Origin: Nitrososphaerales archaeon
GTDB taxonomy: Archaea > Thermoproteota > Nitrososphaeria > Nitrososphaerales > CADDZS01
Length of the DNA stretch: 34,611 nt
Direction: 5' to 3'
NCBI GenBank assembly: GCA_030038075.1
Contig: JASHPO010000161.1
Location: forward strand, 1-34,611
Position numbers and translations under genes: made by a program. This document shows, piece by piece, positions 8,187-15,787 of this stretch. The notes beneath the pieces are model-generated. The model was not told the origin of the DNA. It searched no databases and saw nothing but the letters and a program-made list of their open reading frames with translations. Position 1 is the first letter of the stretch. The number at the start of each line of letters is the position of its first letter.

Positions 8187-8474
8187 TCATCCAGATTTAG
8201 CAAGTTTGAAGCATATTCTTCGCCGGCCATTATCGGACATGCCTTTTTTCAGGTAAGCCTCCACGATGCCTATTCTTTCTAGAAGATCCATGTGGTCCAT
8301 AACTGTTGAATATGATGCGCCCGTTTCCTTTGCAAGATCGTCCGCGGTCTTGTCTGACTTTGACAAGGATTCCAGTATCTTCACGCGCGTATCGCATGGA
8401 GTAACCAGCTTAAAGCCAGATATTTCGATGACACAAAAAGAGCCCATTCGGCTCGAAATTTGCTTTACTTTCAT
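8187..8474 (-). CDS. winged-helix transcriptional regulator (ArsR-like)
   Basis: A 95-residue DNA-binding protein. After about 25 residues comes a winged helix: TRVKILESLSKSDKTADDLAKETGASYSTV carries the helix-turn-helix, followed by a recognition helix (MDHMDLLERIGIV) and a wing with GRRRICFKL at the end. No ligand domain is present. Two cysteines (Cys14, Cys27) could serve as a redox or metal sensor, but this is speculation. It lies 65 bp upstream of the thioredoxin gene on the same strand and may control it or itself. A possible TATA (GACTAAAAAAG) lies near 8500. Confidence 0.7.
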   Translation of the reverse strand: MKVKQISSRMGSFCVIEISGFKLVTPCDTRVKILESLSKSDKTADDLAKETGASYSTVMDHMDLLERIGIVEAYLKKGMSDNGRRRICFKLAKSG

Positions 8475-8546
8475 TTCTTCGCAAGATTTTGGAACTGGGC
8501 GCTTTTTTAGTCTTTAGGCGCAAACCCTAAACTTTGGGAGTTGAAC

Positions 8547-8783
8547 CTAAAATCTATCGTTTGAAAACTCGGCGTGACGTTTCCAGAGGGCCTCGTTGTA
8601 GGGCATGAGCTGATCTATCACGTCCATGCTAGAAATCAGCATTCTCCGGCAGCAATATCTCTTCAAGCCCAAAGAGTCTAGGACTTTCTTCGGTTCCTCG
8701 CCGTTTTTTATTCGTGAAAGAAATTCACTGTACTTGTCTGCAACCAAGTTTCCACACGTGAAGCATCTTACTGGAATAATCAA
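8547..8783 (-). CDS. rpoN: DNA-directed RNA polymerase subunit N (Rpb10)
   Basis: Small zinc-binding subunit that anchors the D-L platform of archaeal RNA polymerase. It begins [11 protein letters not shown], with the CxxC pair at residues 7 and 10 and the conserved CC pair (Cys44, Cys45) in RYCCRRM. Length of 78 residues is slightly longer than the usual 65-70 because of the C-terminal tail. The start is TTG, 6 bp after the S9 stop, so it is the distal gene of the rpoD-L18e-L13-S9-rpoN operon. In many archaea rpoK and enolase follow; here a regulator gene follows. Confidence 0.96.
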   Translation of the reverse strand: MIIPVRCFTCGNLVADKYSEFLSRIKNGEEPKKVLDSLGLKRYCCRRMLISSMDVIDQLMPYNEALWKRHAEFSNDRF

Positions 8784-8789
8784 TGTCTA

Positions 8790-9221
8790 TCACCTATAGG
8801 ACTTTTGCTTTCTTCTTCTCGCACCGGGGCCGCCGAATTTCTTCGTCTCGGATTGTCTTGCATCTCCGGAAAGCAGGTGAACGTCATACTCGACGATTCT
8901 TTTTCTGAGTTCCTGTCCTCTAGTCCAGTCTACGAGTGCCTTCGAAATCGCCATCGCTGCCGCCTCCGCCTGCCCCATGAATCCTCCTCCACTCACTCTC
9001 ACGTCGATATCAACCTTGTCGCGGAGTTCGCCGGACAAGACGAGCGGGGTCATAATTCGCTGTCTCGCCACGGTCGGAGTCACGATTTCAACAGGGATAT
9101 TGTTTATCCTGATTCTGCCGTTACCTGGCACTATCGCAGCAGTAGCACGAGCCTGCTTCCTGGATCCTGAATAAAGCTTCGTCTTTTTTCCGGGCAATGT
9201 AATTACGCCGCTCCCTTCCAA
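8790..9221 (-). CDS. rpsI: 30S ribosomal protein S9 (uS9)
   Basis: Small-subunit protein whose basic C-terminal tail reaches the P site. The family blocks are visible: SGSRKQARATAAIVPGNGRIRINN near the N terminus, GGGFMGQAEAAAMAISKALV in the middle, and the lysine/arginine-rich end GGPGARRRKQKSYR. The start is TTG at 9221, overlapping the L13 stop by 19 bp. A second in-frame TTG eight codons on is possible and would remove the N-terminal MEGSGVIT. Confidence 0.95.
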   Translation of the reverse strand: MEGSGVITLPGKKTKLYSGSRKQARATAAIVPGNGRIRINNIPVEIVTPTVARQRIMTPLVLSGELRDKVDIDVRVSGGGFMGQAEAAAMAISKALVDWTRGQELRKRIVEYDVHLLSGDARQSETKKFGGPGARRRKQKSYR

Positions 9222-9667
9222 CCTATTCTTGCTGCGACTTCGCCCAGGGGAACATAGTAAGCTAGAGGCTTTGTTGCTTTCGCCTCTTCGAAGGTACTGA
9301 ATGAGACTTTTCCATACTGGCTTGGAATCTCGGTATAAACTCGGAGTCTTCTCAAAGCTGCTTCGCCACTGGGTTTGTTTCGCGGTATCATTCCTCGAAC
9401 CATTCTAGTCATTATGCCGGCCGGCGTCCTGGGATGAAACGGTCCATGCTTAGGATGCACCACGCTTGCGATAGTCAGTCTATCAAAAAAGTTCTTCATG
9501 ACGCTCGACCTCGCTCCCGAGAATAGACACTTGTCTGCGTTAACTACGACAACGCTATTTCCGTTGAGTAGCAGCTTTGCCACCTTGGAGCACAATCTTC
9601 CGGCGATTTGGCCGCTGGCATCAATATAGAAGGTCTTTAGATTCGATTCTTTTTCCACTTTAGCCAA
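9203..9667 (-). CDS. rplM: 50S ribosomal protein L13 (uL13)
   Basis: Large-subunit protein of the archaeal L13 type, 154 residues. Diagnostic segments are YIDASGQIAGRLCSKVAKLL near the N terminus, VVNADKCLFSGAR, and the TPAGIMTRMVRGMIP block with PRNKPSGEAALRRLRVY. The start is TTG, overlapping the L18e stop by 8 bp, and its 3' end overlaps S9 by 19 bp, so the three genes are tightly coupled. Confidence 0.96.
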   Translation of the reverse strand: MAKVEKESNLKTFYIDASGQIAGRLCSKVAKLLLNGNSVVVVNADKCLFSGARSSVMKNFFDRLTIASVVHPKHGPFHPRTPAGIMTRMVRGMIPRNKPSGEAALRRLRVYTEIPSQYGKVSFSTFEEAKATKPLAYYVPLGEVAARIGWKGAA

Positions 9668-10019
9668 TTATCAACACGTCCGACACTTTAGACGTTTCTT
9701 TCATAAATTCAGCAATACCGCAGCACTCTCCACCAGCTGCAACTATCTTTGCCCTCGCGCCATGAGAGAAGGAAAAGGCGGCGACAGTAACTTTGTGATC
9801 TATCGAACCGGCTCCCAAAACTTTACCGGGAACAATGACTTTGGTGCCATCTTTTGAGTTCCGCGAGATCTCTGCCACATTGACCGACGCACGATTCTTC
9901 CCGCTCGAGAGAATTCTTTCGGATACGTTGCCCCAAATCTTTTGCTTAGATTTTCGCGATTGTTTCTCTAGCTCTCTGCCAAGTTTCAGTCTCAGATTAT
10001 TGGGCTTCAATGCGATCAC
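9660..10019 (-). CDS. rpl18e: 50S ribosomal protein L18e (eL18)
   Basis: Archaeal/eukaryotic-specific large-subunit protein, a marker of the domain. The 119-residue sequence shows the family blocks NVAEISRNSKDGTKVIVPGKVLG and VAAFSFSHGARAKI. The start is GTG in a GTGA overlap with the RpoD stop codon, and its end overlaps L13 by 8 bp. The order rpoD-L18e-L13-S9-rpoN is a standard archaeal arrangement. Confidence 0.95.
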   Translation of the reverse strand: MIALKPNNLRLKLGRELEKQSRKSKQKIWGNVSERILSSGKNRASVNVAEISRNSKDGTKVIVPGKVLGAGSIDHKVTVAAFSFSHGARAKIVAAGGECCGIAEFMKETSKVSDVLIIG

Positions 10020-10648
10020 TCTGCTGCAATTTGTGTAGAGAATTCAGTAAGACTTTTCTGAAGTTTTTCGATCGATCGAGTAAAAATCTCCGAGGCAGGG
10101 AGAGAACCGACAGATTCAATATACAGTTCGAATTCCTCAGGTTTTCCAGTTTCAATCAGTACAGATGCTGATGTTGGTTGCCACTTTGCATGCTCGCTTC
10201 CCTTTCCGAGCCGAGCGTAGGCTTCAAGTTTAATTTTCTGTCCCGGCGCCAGTTTTACAATCGGAATATTATTGGCAATCGGTTTCGTCTCCGGGTCTTC
10301 GGAAACAAGATCGCTCGAAGAAACGGTACGTACCTTATCGCTGGCTTCGGCGTCAAGAACAAGCAACACTCTACATTTCTGACAGCCCAAAGGATTTTTG
10401 CAGTCGCACTCTTCGGGCAAATTAAAACGGTTCAAATCAGTTTTCAGAGGGATTAAACCCAGTCTGTGTGCAACCAATTCGTCGAACATGACCGAAGAAT
10501 TTTCTAGTATCACGACGTCATCGATCGCCATTGTCGGCACCTGAGAAATTGCAATCCTCCGAATTGCATTCGCGTAAGCTCTGTCAACTCCCTTCAACCG
10601 CAGTCGAATCTGCGAGGGCCGTGATTCAACAACATCTATTGAAACCAA
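10016..10648 (-). CDS. rpoD: DNA-directed RNA polymerase subunit D (Rpb3)
   Basis: Archaeal homologue of Rpb3 and bacterial alpha, forming the D-L dimer on which the polymerase assembles. The N-terminal dimerisation motif is RAYANAIRRIAISQVPTMAI (about residues 23-42), followed by LAHRLGLIPL-like VAHRLGLIPL at 59-68. Domain 2 carries Cys81, Cys83, Cys89 and Cys92 in a CxCx5CxxC pattern that resembles the zinc loop of eukaryotic Rpb3 (CxCx3CxxC). I do not see the extra ferredoxin-like cysteines known in some archaeal D subunits. At 210 residues it is on the short side. The start is TTG; no clear TATA was found. Confidence 0.95.
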   Translation of the reverse strand: MVSIDVVESRPSQIRLRLKGVDRAYANAIRRIAISQVPTMAIDDVVILENSSVMFDELVAHRLGLIPLKTDLNRFNLPEECDCKNPLGCQKCRVLLVLDAEASDKVRTVSSSDLVSEDPETKPIANNIPIVKLAPGQKIKLEAYARLGKGSEHAKWQPTSASVLIETGKPEEFELYIESVGSLPASEIFTRSIEKLQKSLTEFSTQIAAE

Positions 10649-10759
10649 GATGACTTACGCTCCACCAAAGAAAACTAGTAAAGACAAGTACAGCACCTTA
10701 TCGTAAACATATGGACTTCCCCAGATCGGTTTAAAACCTTTATCATTGACTCGGCGACA

Positions 10760-11515
10760 TCACTCCTCGCTTTCCTCGCCCTGATTCATCTGCCTCGTTA
10801 TAATCGCGCTGAGCTCGATAAGTCCTTCCCTAGTGGTCGATGATACAGGATATAATTCATAACCAACACCCGCCCTCGCAAGATCGCGTAATACGAAAGA
10901 ATCCAATTCGTACGAGGCCGTAGAATCTTGCATCAAAGATTCCTCCAGTTTCCTCGCATTTGACGACCACGACATTACTTTTCTCAAATTTGGACCGAGA
11001 AGGTCTTTTCTAGATAGAACCGAAATTTGAGGCGTCTTTAGCCTCAACTGAATGGACGCTGCCAAGAGCGCGATGCTGACGAAATTCCTCGGAGTCGATA
11101 CCAGCGTTGAATCGAACATGAAGAGCACAGTCTTTCCCTCGGATCGCAAGTTTTCTACAATATACGGACCGCTGTTCCTGTATGCGAAAAGCTCTATCTG
11201 CCCCGGTGTATCAAAGATCGCATAATCCGGATTTATAGAGTCAAGGGATTCCTGAACGTCGTTCAAACGGGTCGCCACAAGATCCGCTGCCATTATGAGA
11301 GCTCCGTTGGGACCTAACTTGTAATTCTGCATCACAGTTGAAATGTCAAGGAAATCCCGAATGTCAATGTCCGGCTCGTAAGGAAGCTCCTGAACTCCCG
11401 GGTCCAGGTTGACGGATGCAACAGTCGCGTTCTTTTCTTCATACCACGGAAGAAGTGCAGAGCACAATGAGGATTTGCCTGAACCAGCCGTGCCGGTTAG
11501 GAATATTGATTTCAC
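10760..11515 (-). CDS. GPN-loop GTPase
   Basis: Dimeric GTPase of the XAB1/GPN family; eukaryotic homologues help import RNA polymerase II, while the archaeal role is unknown. The P-loop GTAGSGKSS is at residues 8-16, the family-defining Gly-Pro-Asn is at 68-70 in KLGPNGALI, and the switch II motif DTPGQIE is at 102-108. The specificity motif SVLSRKDLL carries the K-D pair. Length of 251 residues is typical. The start is GTG at 11515, divergent from and only 22 bp away from the CinA-domain gene, so their promoters must overlap. The next gene downstream is rpoD, 111 bp away. Confidence 0.93.
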   Translation of the reverse strand: MKSIFLTGTAGSGKSSLCSALLPWYEEKNATVASVNLDPGVQELPYEPDIDIRDFLDISTVMQNYKLGPNGALIMAADLVATRLNDVQESLDSINPDYAIFDTPGQIELFAYRNSGPYIVENLRSEGKTVLFMFDSTLVSTPRNFVSIALLAASIQLRLKTPQISVLSRKDLLGPNLRKVMSWSSNARKLEESLMQDSTASYELDSFVLRDLARAGVGYELYPVSSTTREGLIELSAIITRQMNQGEESEE

Positions 11516-11537
11516 CAGAGATCAGCTCAGTTTTAAG

Positions 11538-12377
11538 ATGCCGCGAGATGAACGTTTCCGTATGAGCGTCCGACAAAAGTCAGTCGAAATACTTGTGGTC
11601 GGGAATGAACTTCTAAACGGAACCACACCAGACACGAATTCCTTCTGGCTTTCGAAGCAACTTTCGAAAATCGCTTTCATCGTCCGGCGGAAAATCACCG
11701 TTAGAGATGAGTTGCAAGTCATTTCTTTGGCCTTCAGGGAGTCCATTTCCCGCAAGCCCGATTGGATATTCTCTCTCGGCGGACTGGGACCAACATTTGA
11801 CGACTTGACTGCCGAAGGATTGGCGCTCGCTCTCAGGAAGAAATTGAGGGTTAATCCTGAGGCAGTAAGAATGCTCCGAGAAAGCTACAGAAGAAGAGCG
11901 ATCCCCGTCCGCGGGCTCTCCAAAGCCCGTCTGAAGATGGCGACAATGCCTCAAGATTCGAAACCTCTCCAAAACGCCGTCGGAAGCGCGCCGGGCGTTC
12001 TTGCAGCTTCCGGAAATACTATGATCGTTCTGCTTCCTGGCGTTCCACGCGAAATGAGGTCAATTTTTTCAAATGAGCTCCTGCCTCTTTTGAGGAGTGA
12101 ATCGTTTTTCAGCGCGCAGAAGTGGATCAAAACACTGGGAATTTCAGAGTCACAGCTTTCTTCAGCCGTATCCAAACTCTTTAGAAAATACAAGTCAGTG
12201 CTGTACATCAAGTCGCACCCGAGCGGTTTTGAAAAAGGGCTATCCGTGATCAAGATACAGATCATCCTGACAGTCCCAGTCCAAGAGAAGGAGCACGGTC
12301 TCCGAGCGCTCGATGAGGTTGCTCTCGCCCTTGAATCTTCTGCGCGAAAGCTGGGCGCAACAGTCTCAATAAGATGA
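11538..12377 (+). CDS. CinA N-terminal-domain (MoaB/Mog-fold) protein
   Basis: A 279-residue protein of the molybdopterin-binding/CinA family; bacterial CinA members act on pyridine nucleotides, but stand-alone archaeal versions are uncharacterised. The motif VGNELLNGTTPDTNSFWLS opens the domain, GGLGPTFDDLTAEGLA is the canonical GGxGPTxDD site, and LLPGVPREMRSI closes it. The deamidase C-terminal domain of bacterial CinA is absent. The frame is open further upstream, but those codons lie antisense to the GPN gene, so I start at the ATG at 11538; the ATG at 11562 is a good alternative. It converges with and overlaps the zinc-ribbon gene by 12 bp. Confidence 0.88.
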   Translation: MPRDERFRMSVRQKSVEILVVGNELLNGTTPDTNSFWLSKQLSKIAFIVRRKITVRDELQVISLAFRESISRKPDWIFSLGGLGPTFDDLTAEGLALALRKKLRVNPEAVRMLRESYRRRAIPVRGLSKARLKMATMPQDSKPLQNAVGSAPGVLAASGNTMIVLLPGVPREMRSIFSNELLPLLRSESFFSAQKWIKTLGISESQLSSAVSKLFRKYKSVLYIKSHPSGFEKGLSVIKIQIILTVPVQEKEHGLRALDEVALALESSARKLGATVSIR

Positions 12378-12539
12378 CTCCGCGCTCGGCCTCAATAGGC
12401 GCATTCTTCTCACTCTGCCACACTTTTCGCACCTGAAATTCGCGTAACCCCGTGGGTTTCTCACGTTTTCAACGTTGAAGAAATTTTTTGTCCTGGTCAT
12501 GCATCGCTCGCAAAACCTGATTTCGAACTGTTCCGACAT
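12366..12539 (-). CDS. 57-residue zinc-ribbon protein coupled to lhr
   Basis: A small gene. It starts with ATG at 12539, overlapping the lhr stop as TAATG, and ends at a TGA at 12366-12368, giving 57 residues. It carries two CxxC knuckles, Cys10/Cys13 (FCERC) and Cys37/Cys40 (RCEKCGRV), separated by 23 residues, consistent with a single zinc ribbon, and is rich in Arg/Lys (RVRRMRLLRP). Such small basic zinc ribbons commonly bind nucleic acid or a protein partner. The overlapping start argues that its product is made with Lhr. Its end overlaps the convergent CinA-domain gene by 12 bp. I do not recognise a named family. Confidence 0.75.
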   Translation of the reverse strand: MSEQFEIRFCERCMTRTKNFFNVENVRNPRGYANFRCEKCGRVRRMRLLRPSAESSY

Positions 12540-15355
12540 TACTGATTCCAGTACTTTTTTGTCTCGATGAACTTGAGCTTTGCTTCCAGAAGGTCATCGT
12601 AGAACTCTTCGTCGGATTCGTGCATCCTTGATAGAACCCTCGCAGCCATCTGCGGGCCGATTCCGTATACCGACTGGGCTATTACTCCCTTCTTGCCGTA
12701 AGAGAGTACAATGTCAGCGGATCTTCTTGTCTTTGCAATGATTTCTTTTTCCTCAGGTGACAGCGTCTGCCCGGCCTTTTTCTTCAAAAGAGCACTCGTA
12801 GCAAATCTTGCCCCGTAAAACAAGACTGCGAGCAGTTTCGAGTCGCACTTCTCGCATTTCGGGATTTCTGGAAGATCTCCTACCCTCTGGAATTCCTTGA
12901 GCTTCGCGCATTCGAGGCAGAGCAGGCTAACGACCTCCTTGCCAGCGTTTGTCTTCATCGAATCAACAGAGTTTGTGCTCGCTTCTGCGTAATCTTCACT
13001 CTCGGCGTATCTTGAAAATATGTACATCGCGAGCGCGCTGGGTCGTTCGGTGTAAACGCTAACGAGCTCGGTCTTGCCTTCGCTACACTCTCTTAGGATC
13101 TCAGCTGCCCTAGGAATGTCGATTTTTGTGGCAAAGGCTTCCCTTAGCGTTTCGTCATAGATTGGCGTGAACCTGAATTTTACTCCGAGCTCCTTCAGCG
13201 CGTCTCCGGAAAGCATCCTGCCGCGCTTCAGGGCGCCGAACCTTTCCGCGATGAACTTCATCTCGTAGCCGAATGGAAAGTGCTTTCGGATGACAGCGTC
13301 CAGAAAACCGGAGACCGTAGAGTCGTAGTGGAAGAGCTTTTCCACGATTTCTTGGAGCTCGAATTCCTCCGTCGACAGTTCCAATAGAATCCTGTAGCCG
13401 TCGCTCCACCAGCTTCTGATAAGTCCGCCCATCCGCAGAAGCCTCTCCTCAAACAGTTCTCCAAGAGTCGAATTGACCCTGTCACCCGCCGACGTATGGA
13501 TCACGAAATAATTCTTGAATCTCTCGACAACAATTCTTTGCTCCGTCGGAACCTTCGATAACTGGCTCTGGTTTCTGATTTCGTCAATTACGGAGTCCCT
13601 TGCGAATTTTTCAACTCTCGAGAAGATTTCCGAATCCAAGACGCCTTTGCCCTGAAGCGATTGTTCGATCTTCCTCCGCTCTGAACCGACTTTCATTGCA
13701 ACAGATTCAGGTATGGGAATCAATTCGCCGTCCCAGCCCGGAACGGCCGCTTCCCTGTCCTGAACCGGCGTGACGTACACATTTTCCTCTTGAATCGACT
13801 CTATTTCCCAGGCTTTTCCCTTTATGACGAAGTGAAGGCCAACCTTTGCGTGGAGAATCATGAACTCTTCGCCCAGGATGCCGATCTTTTTCTGGGTCGT
13901 CAGGTCAATGACGGAGTATCTCCTTTCATCCCGAATTGTCGAGAGGTTTTGAAGATAATATTCCCTGCACTTTCGTCTCCTGATTATTCTTTCCCCGGAA
14001 AGCGAAAGGTAGCCCATCTTTTCCATGAACTTTACAACTGAGAGTAGATCGTTTTTCTCTAGGGAGTGAAATGAATAGGAAACCTTCGCGATTTTCAAAA
14101 TCTCTTCTAAGTCAATTTCGCTGTTTTCCATGAGCAATCCTGCGATCTGGTGGGAAAGAACATCCAGCGGGGCCAGATGTATGGCCGTGGGTTCCAGATT
14201 TCGCAAGAGTGCTTCCCGGGATATTGCGATCGATTCGGTTGCGTCTTCCGGGCTCACCGAAAGAATAATGCCCTCGGATTTGCGAGATAAGCTGTGTCCC
14301 GACCTTCCTACTCTCTGGACGAGCGAGTTTACCTGCCTCGGCGACATGTACTGAATTACGAGATCTACAGCGCCGATGTCAATTCCCAATTCTAGAGTCG
14401 CGGTACAAACCAACGCCCTTGTTTTTCCTTCCTTGAAATCCTGCTCGGCCCTTTCTCTTTCCTCTCTGGGAAGCGAACCGTGGTGAACTCCGACCTTGAC
14501 TCCCAGCATCACGAGCCTTGAGCAAAGTTCTTCGGCGATCGTTCTGCTGTTCACGAAGATCAGCGTCCTGTCATGGCCTTCTACAAGATCTATGATCCTC
14601 TGTATTCTCGAAACGGTCTGTGGAGAGACGAACAGCTCCCTTGCCTGCATCTCGTCTTCCCTTGTCGGCTTTGGGAACTCGATCGAGTAATCCACGAGCT
14701 TTGAAATTTTGCTGGTGTCTACAATCCGAAACTTCCTTCCTGTGCCGCAGAGAAATTTTCCGATCTCTTCGGGATTTGCAACCGTCGCGGAGAGGCCAAT
14801 CCTCTGAATTTTCTTTCCGACCACCCGCTCAAGGCGTTCCAGTCCGAAGGAGAGCTGCGATCCTCTCCTGTCGGAAGCGAGATGATGAATCTCGTCGATA
14901 ACAACGTGCCTTACGCTCTTCAGATTCGTGCGCAGCCTCGAACCGATTAAGAGTACCTGAAGAGTTTCGGGTGTGGTAATTAGAATGTCCGGGGGATTTA
15001 GCGCCTGCTTTCTCCTTTCGCTTTGAGGAGTGTCGCCATGCCTTACTTCTACCGATAGTCCCAAGTGCTTTGCCCACATCTGGACCCTCTTCAGCATGTC
15101 CCTGTTCAGGGCTCGCAGCGGCGTCACGTAGAGGGCCTTTATTCCCTGCTCTCTTGTTTCACTCCTTATCTTCTCAAAGACCGGTAAAAGCGCAGCTTCG
15201 GTCTTTCCCGATCCGGTTGGAGAAAGTATCAGAACGTCTTCTCCGCCGAGTATTGCAGGAATTGCTTCCGTTTGAACGGGAGTTTCCTTCTCAAAGCCCA
15301 GTTCAGATATTACTTTCCGGAGATCGTCGGAGAGAAGCTCAAACTTGGATTCCAT
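12539..15355 (-). CDS. lhr: Lhr-type superfamily 2 DNA helicase
   Basis: Large ATP-dependent 3'-5' helicase of 938 residues, close to the usual size of archaeal Lhr enzymes thought to act in DNA repair. Motif I is SPTGSGKT (45-52), motif II is DEIH (154-157), motif III is SAT (189-191), and the C-lobe motifs TATLELGIDIGAVDLVI and QRVGRSGHS follow. The long C-terminal part is the Lhr winged-helix/barrel region. Near the end a zinc ribbon is visible with Cys813, Cys816, Cys834 and Cys837, followed by a GIGPQMAARVL helical segment. It starts with ATG directly after repeat copy B, and its stop overlaps the start of a small zinc-ribbon gene. Confidence 0.95.
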   Translation of the reverse strand: MESKFELLSDDLRKVISELGFEKETPVQTEAIPAILGGEDVLILSPTGSGKTEAALLPVFEKIRSETREQGIKALYVTPLRALNRDMLKRVQMWAKHLGLSVEVRHGDTPQSERRKQALNPPDILITTPETLQVLLIGSRLRTNLKSVRHVVIDEIHHLASDRRGSQLSFGLERLERVVGKKIQRIGLSATVANPEEIGKFLCGTGRKFRIVDTSKISKLVDYSIEFPKPTREDEMQARELFVSPQTVSRIQRIIDLVEGHDRTLIFVNSRTIAEELCSRLVMLGVKVGVHHGSLPREERERAEQDFKEGKTRALVCTATLELGIDIGAVDLVIQYMSPRQVNSLVQRVGRSGHSLSRKSEGIILSVSPEDATESIAISREALLRNLEPTAIHLAPLDVLSHQIAGLLMENSEIDLEEILKIAKVSYSFHSLEKNDLLSVVKFMEKMGYLSLSGERIIRRRKCREYYLQNLSTIRDERRYSVIDLTTQKKIGILGEEFMILHAKVGLHFVIKGKAWEIESIQEENVYVTPVQDREAAVPGWDGELIPIPESVAMKVGSERRKIEQSLQGKGVLDSEIFSRVEKFARDSVIDEIRNQSQLSKVPTEQRIVVERFKNYFVIHTSAGDRVNSTLGELFEERLLRMGGLIRSWWSDGYRILLELSTEEFELQEIVEKLFHYDSTVSGFLDAVIRKHFPFGYEMKFIAERFGALKRGRMLSGDALKELGVKFRFTPIYDETLREAFATKIDIPRAAEILRECSEGKTELVSVYTERPSALAMYIFSRYAESEDYAEASTNSVDSMKTNAGKEVVSLLCLECAKLKEFQRVGDLPEIPKCEKCDSKLLAVLFYGARFATSALLKKKAGQTLSPEEKEIIAKTRRSADIVLSYGKKGVIAQSVYGIGPQMAARVLSRMHESDEEFYDDLLEAKLKFIETKKYWNQ

Positions 15356-15379
15356 AAGGTTACCAGTTCTCTCAAATCA

Positions 15380-15690
15380 TCTTTGAAATGCGCAACAACT
15401 TTCTCGACGTTTGACGAGACATTTTTCTTGAGAAGACCTGAAAAGAAGACCTGTACCCGAGACCTGCCCTAACTCGAAAGACATTATCTAGCTCCACCCC
15501 TCCCCCTAGGGGGTACCCTCTCGTTTTCAATTGATAATTGCATGATTACCATTGATTTTATACAAATATTGTAATTCATAAAGTAATCCAGCCTTGGCAT
15601 TAAATTCAGGTATTCGGGTATGCGGGTCTGGGGCAAAAACGCGGGTACAGGCTTTAGGGCGGCAGTCGGATTCATGTAACAGCTAACGCG
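15380..15690 (-). repeat. dispersed repeat, copy B
   Basis: The minus strand matches 622-920 (copy A) over its whole length, with a core about three quarters identical by eye. A 63-codon frame starts with ATG at 15675 and ends at 15484; its C-terminal 34 codons align without gaps to those of copy A (about 19 identical residues: DYF..YNIC...VIM...IEN.R.PPR). A second frame begins at the overlapping TAATG in both copies and shares MS.E..QV.GTGLL.RS.Q. A TATA element lies upstream at 15711-15717. Nucleotide differences in the aligned frame are not concentrated in third codon positions, so the repeat may be non-coding. Its 3' end lies about 25 bp before lhr. Confidence 0.75.
15433..15466 (-). repeat. 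three CAGGTCT motifs at 13-bp period (copy B)
   Basis: On the plus strand AGACCTG lies at 434-440, 447-453 and 460-466 of the 15,000 block, exactly 13 bp apart, reading CAGGTCT on the minus strand. Period and number match the array at 835-868, while the spacers differ. The array ends about 78 bp upstream of the lhr start codon. Confidence 0.8.
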
Positions 15691-15710
15691 ACAAATACCT
15701 CGACCCGGAA

Positions 15711-15717
15711 TATAAAC
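15711..15717 (-). promoter_or_regulatory. TATA-like element upstream of repeat copy B
   Basis: The minus strand reads GTTTATA. A start about 26 nt downstream would lie near 15687, some 12 nt before the ATG of the frame in copy B. It would transcribe the repeat and perhaps continue into lhr, for which I see no closer TATA box. Copy A has no comparable element at this position. The remaining bases up to the permease gene at 15788 show nothing else. Confidence 0.4.
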
Positions 15718-15787
15718 GATGGCTGAGTCGTCAGATCAAAGAGTGATTCGAAAGAGAATATTCTTGTGCGAGAAAGAAGCTCTTTGA

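Noticed and set aside
11409-11537. Upstream extension of the CinA-domain frame
   Set aside because: These 43 codons lie antisense to the start of the GPN GTPase gene; the CinA domain begins after the ATG at 11538 or 11562.
14620-15357. Several frames of 60-95 codons antisense to lhr
   Set aside because: They are by-products of the codon pattern of lhr, whose motifs are complete.
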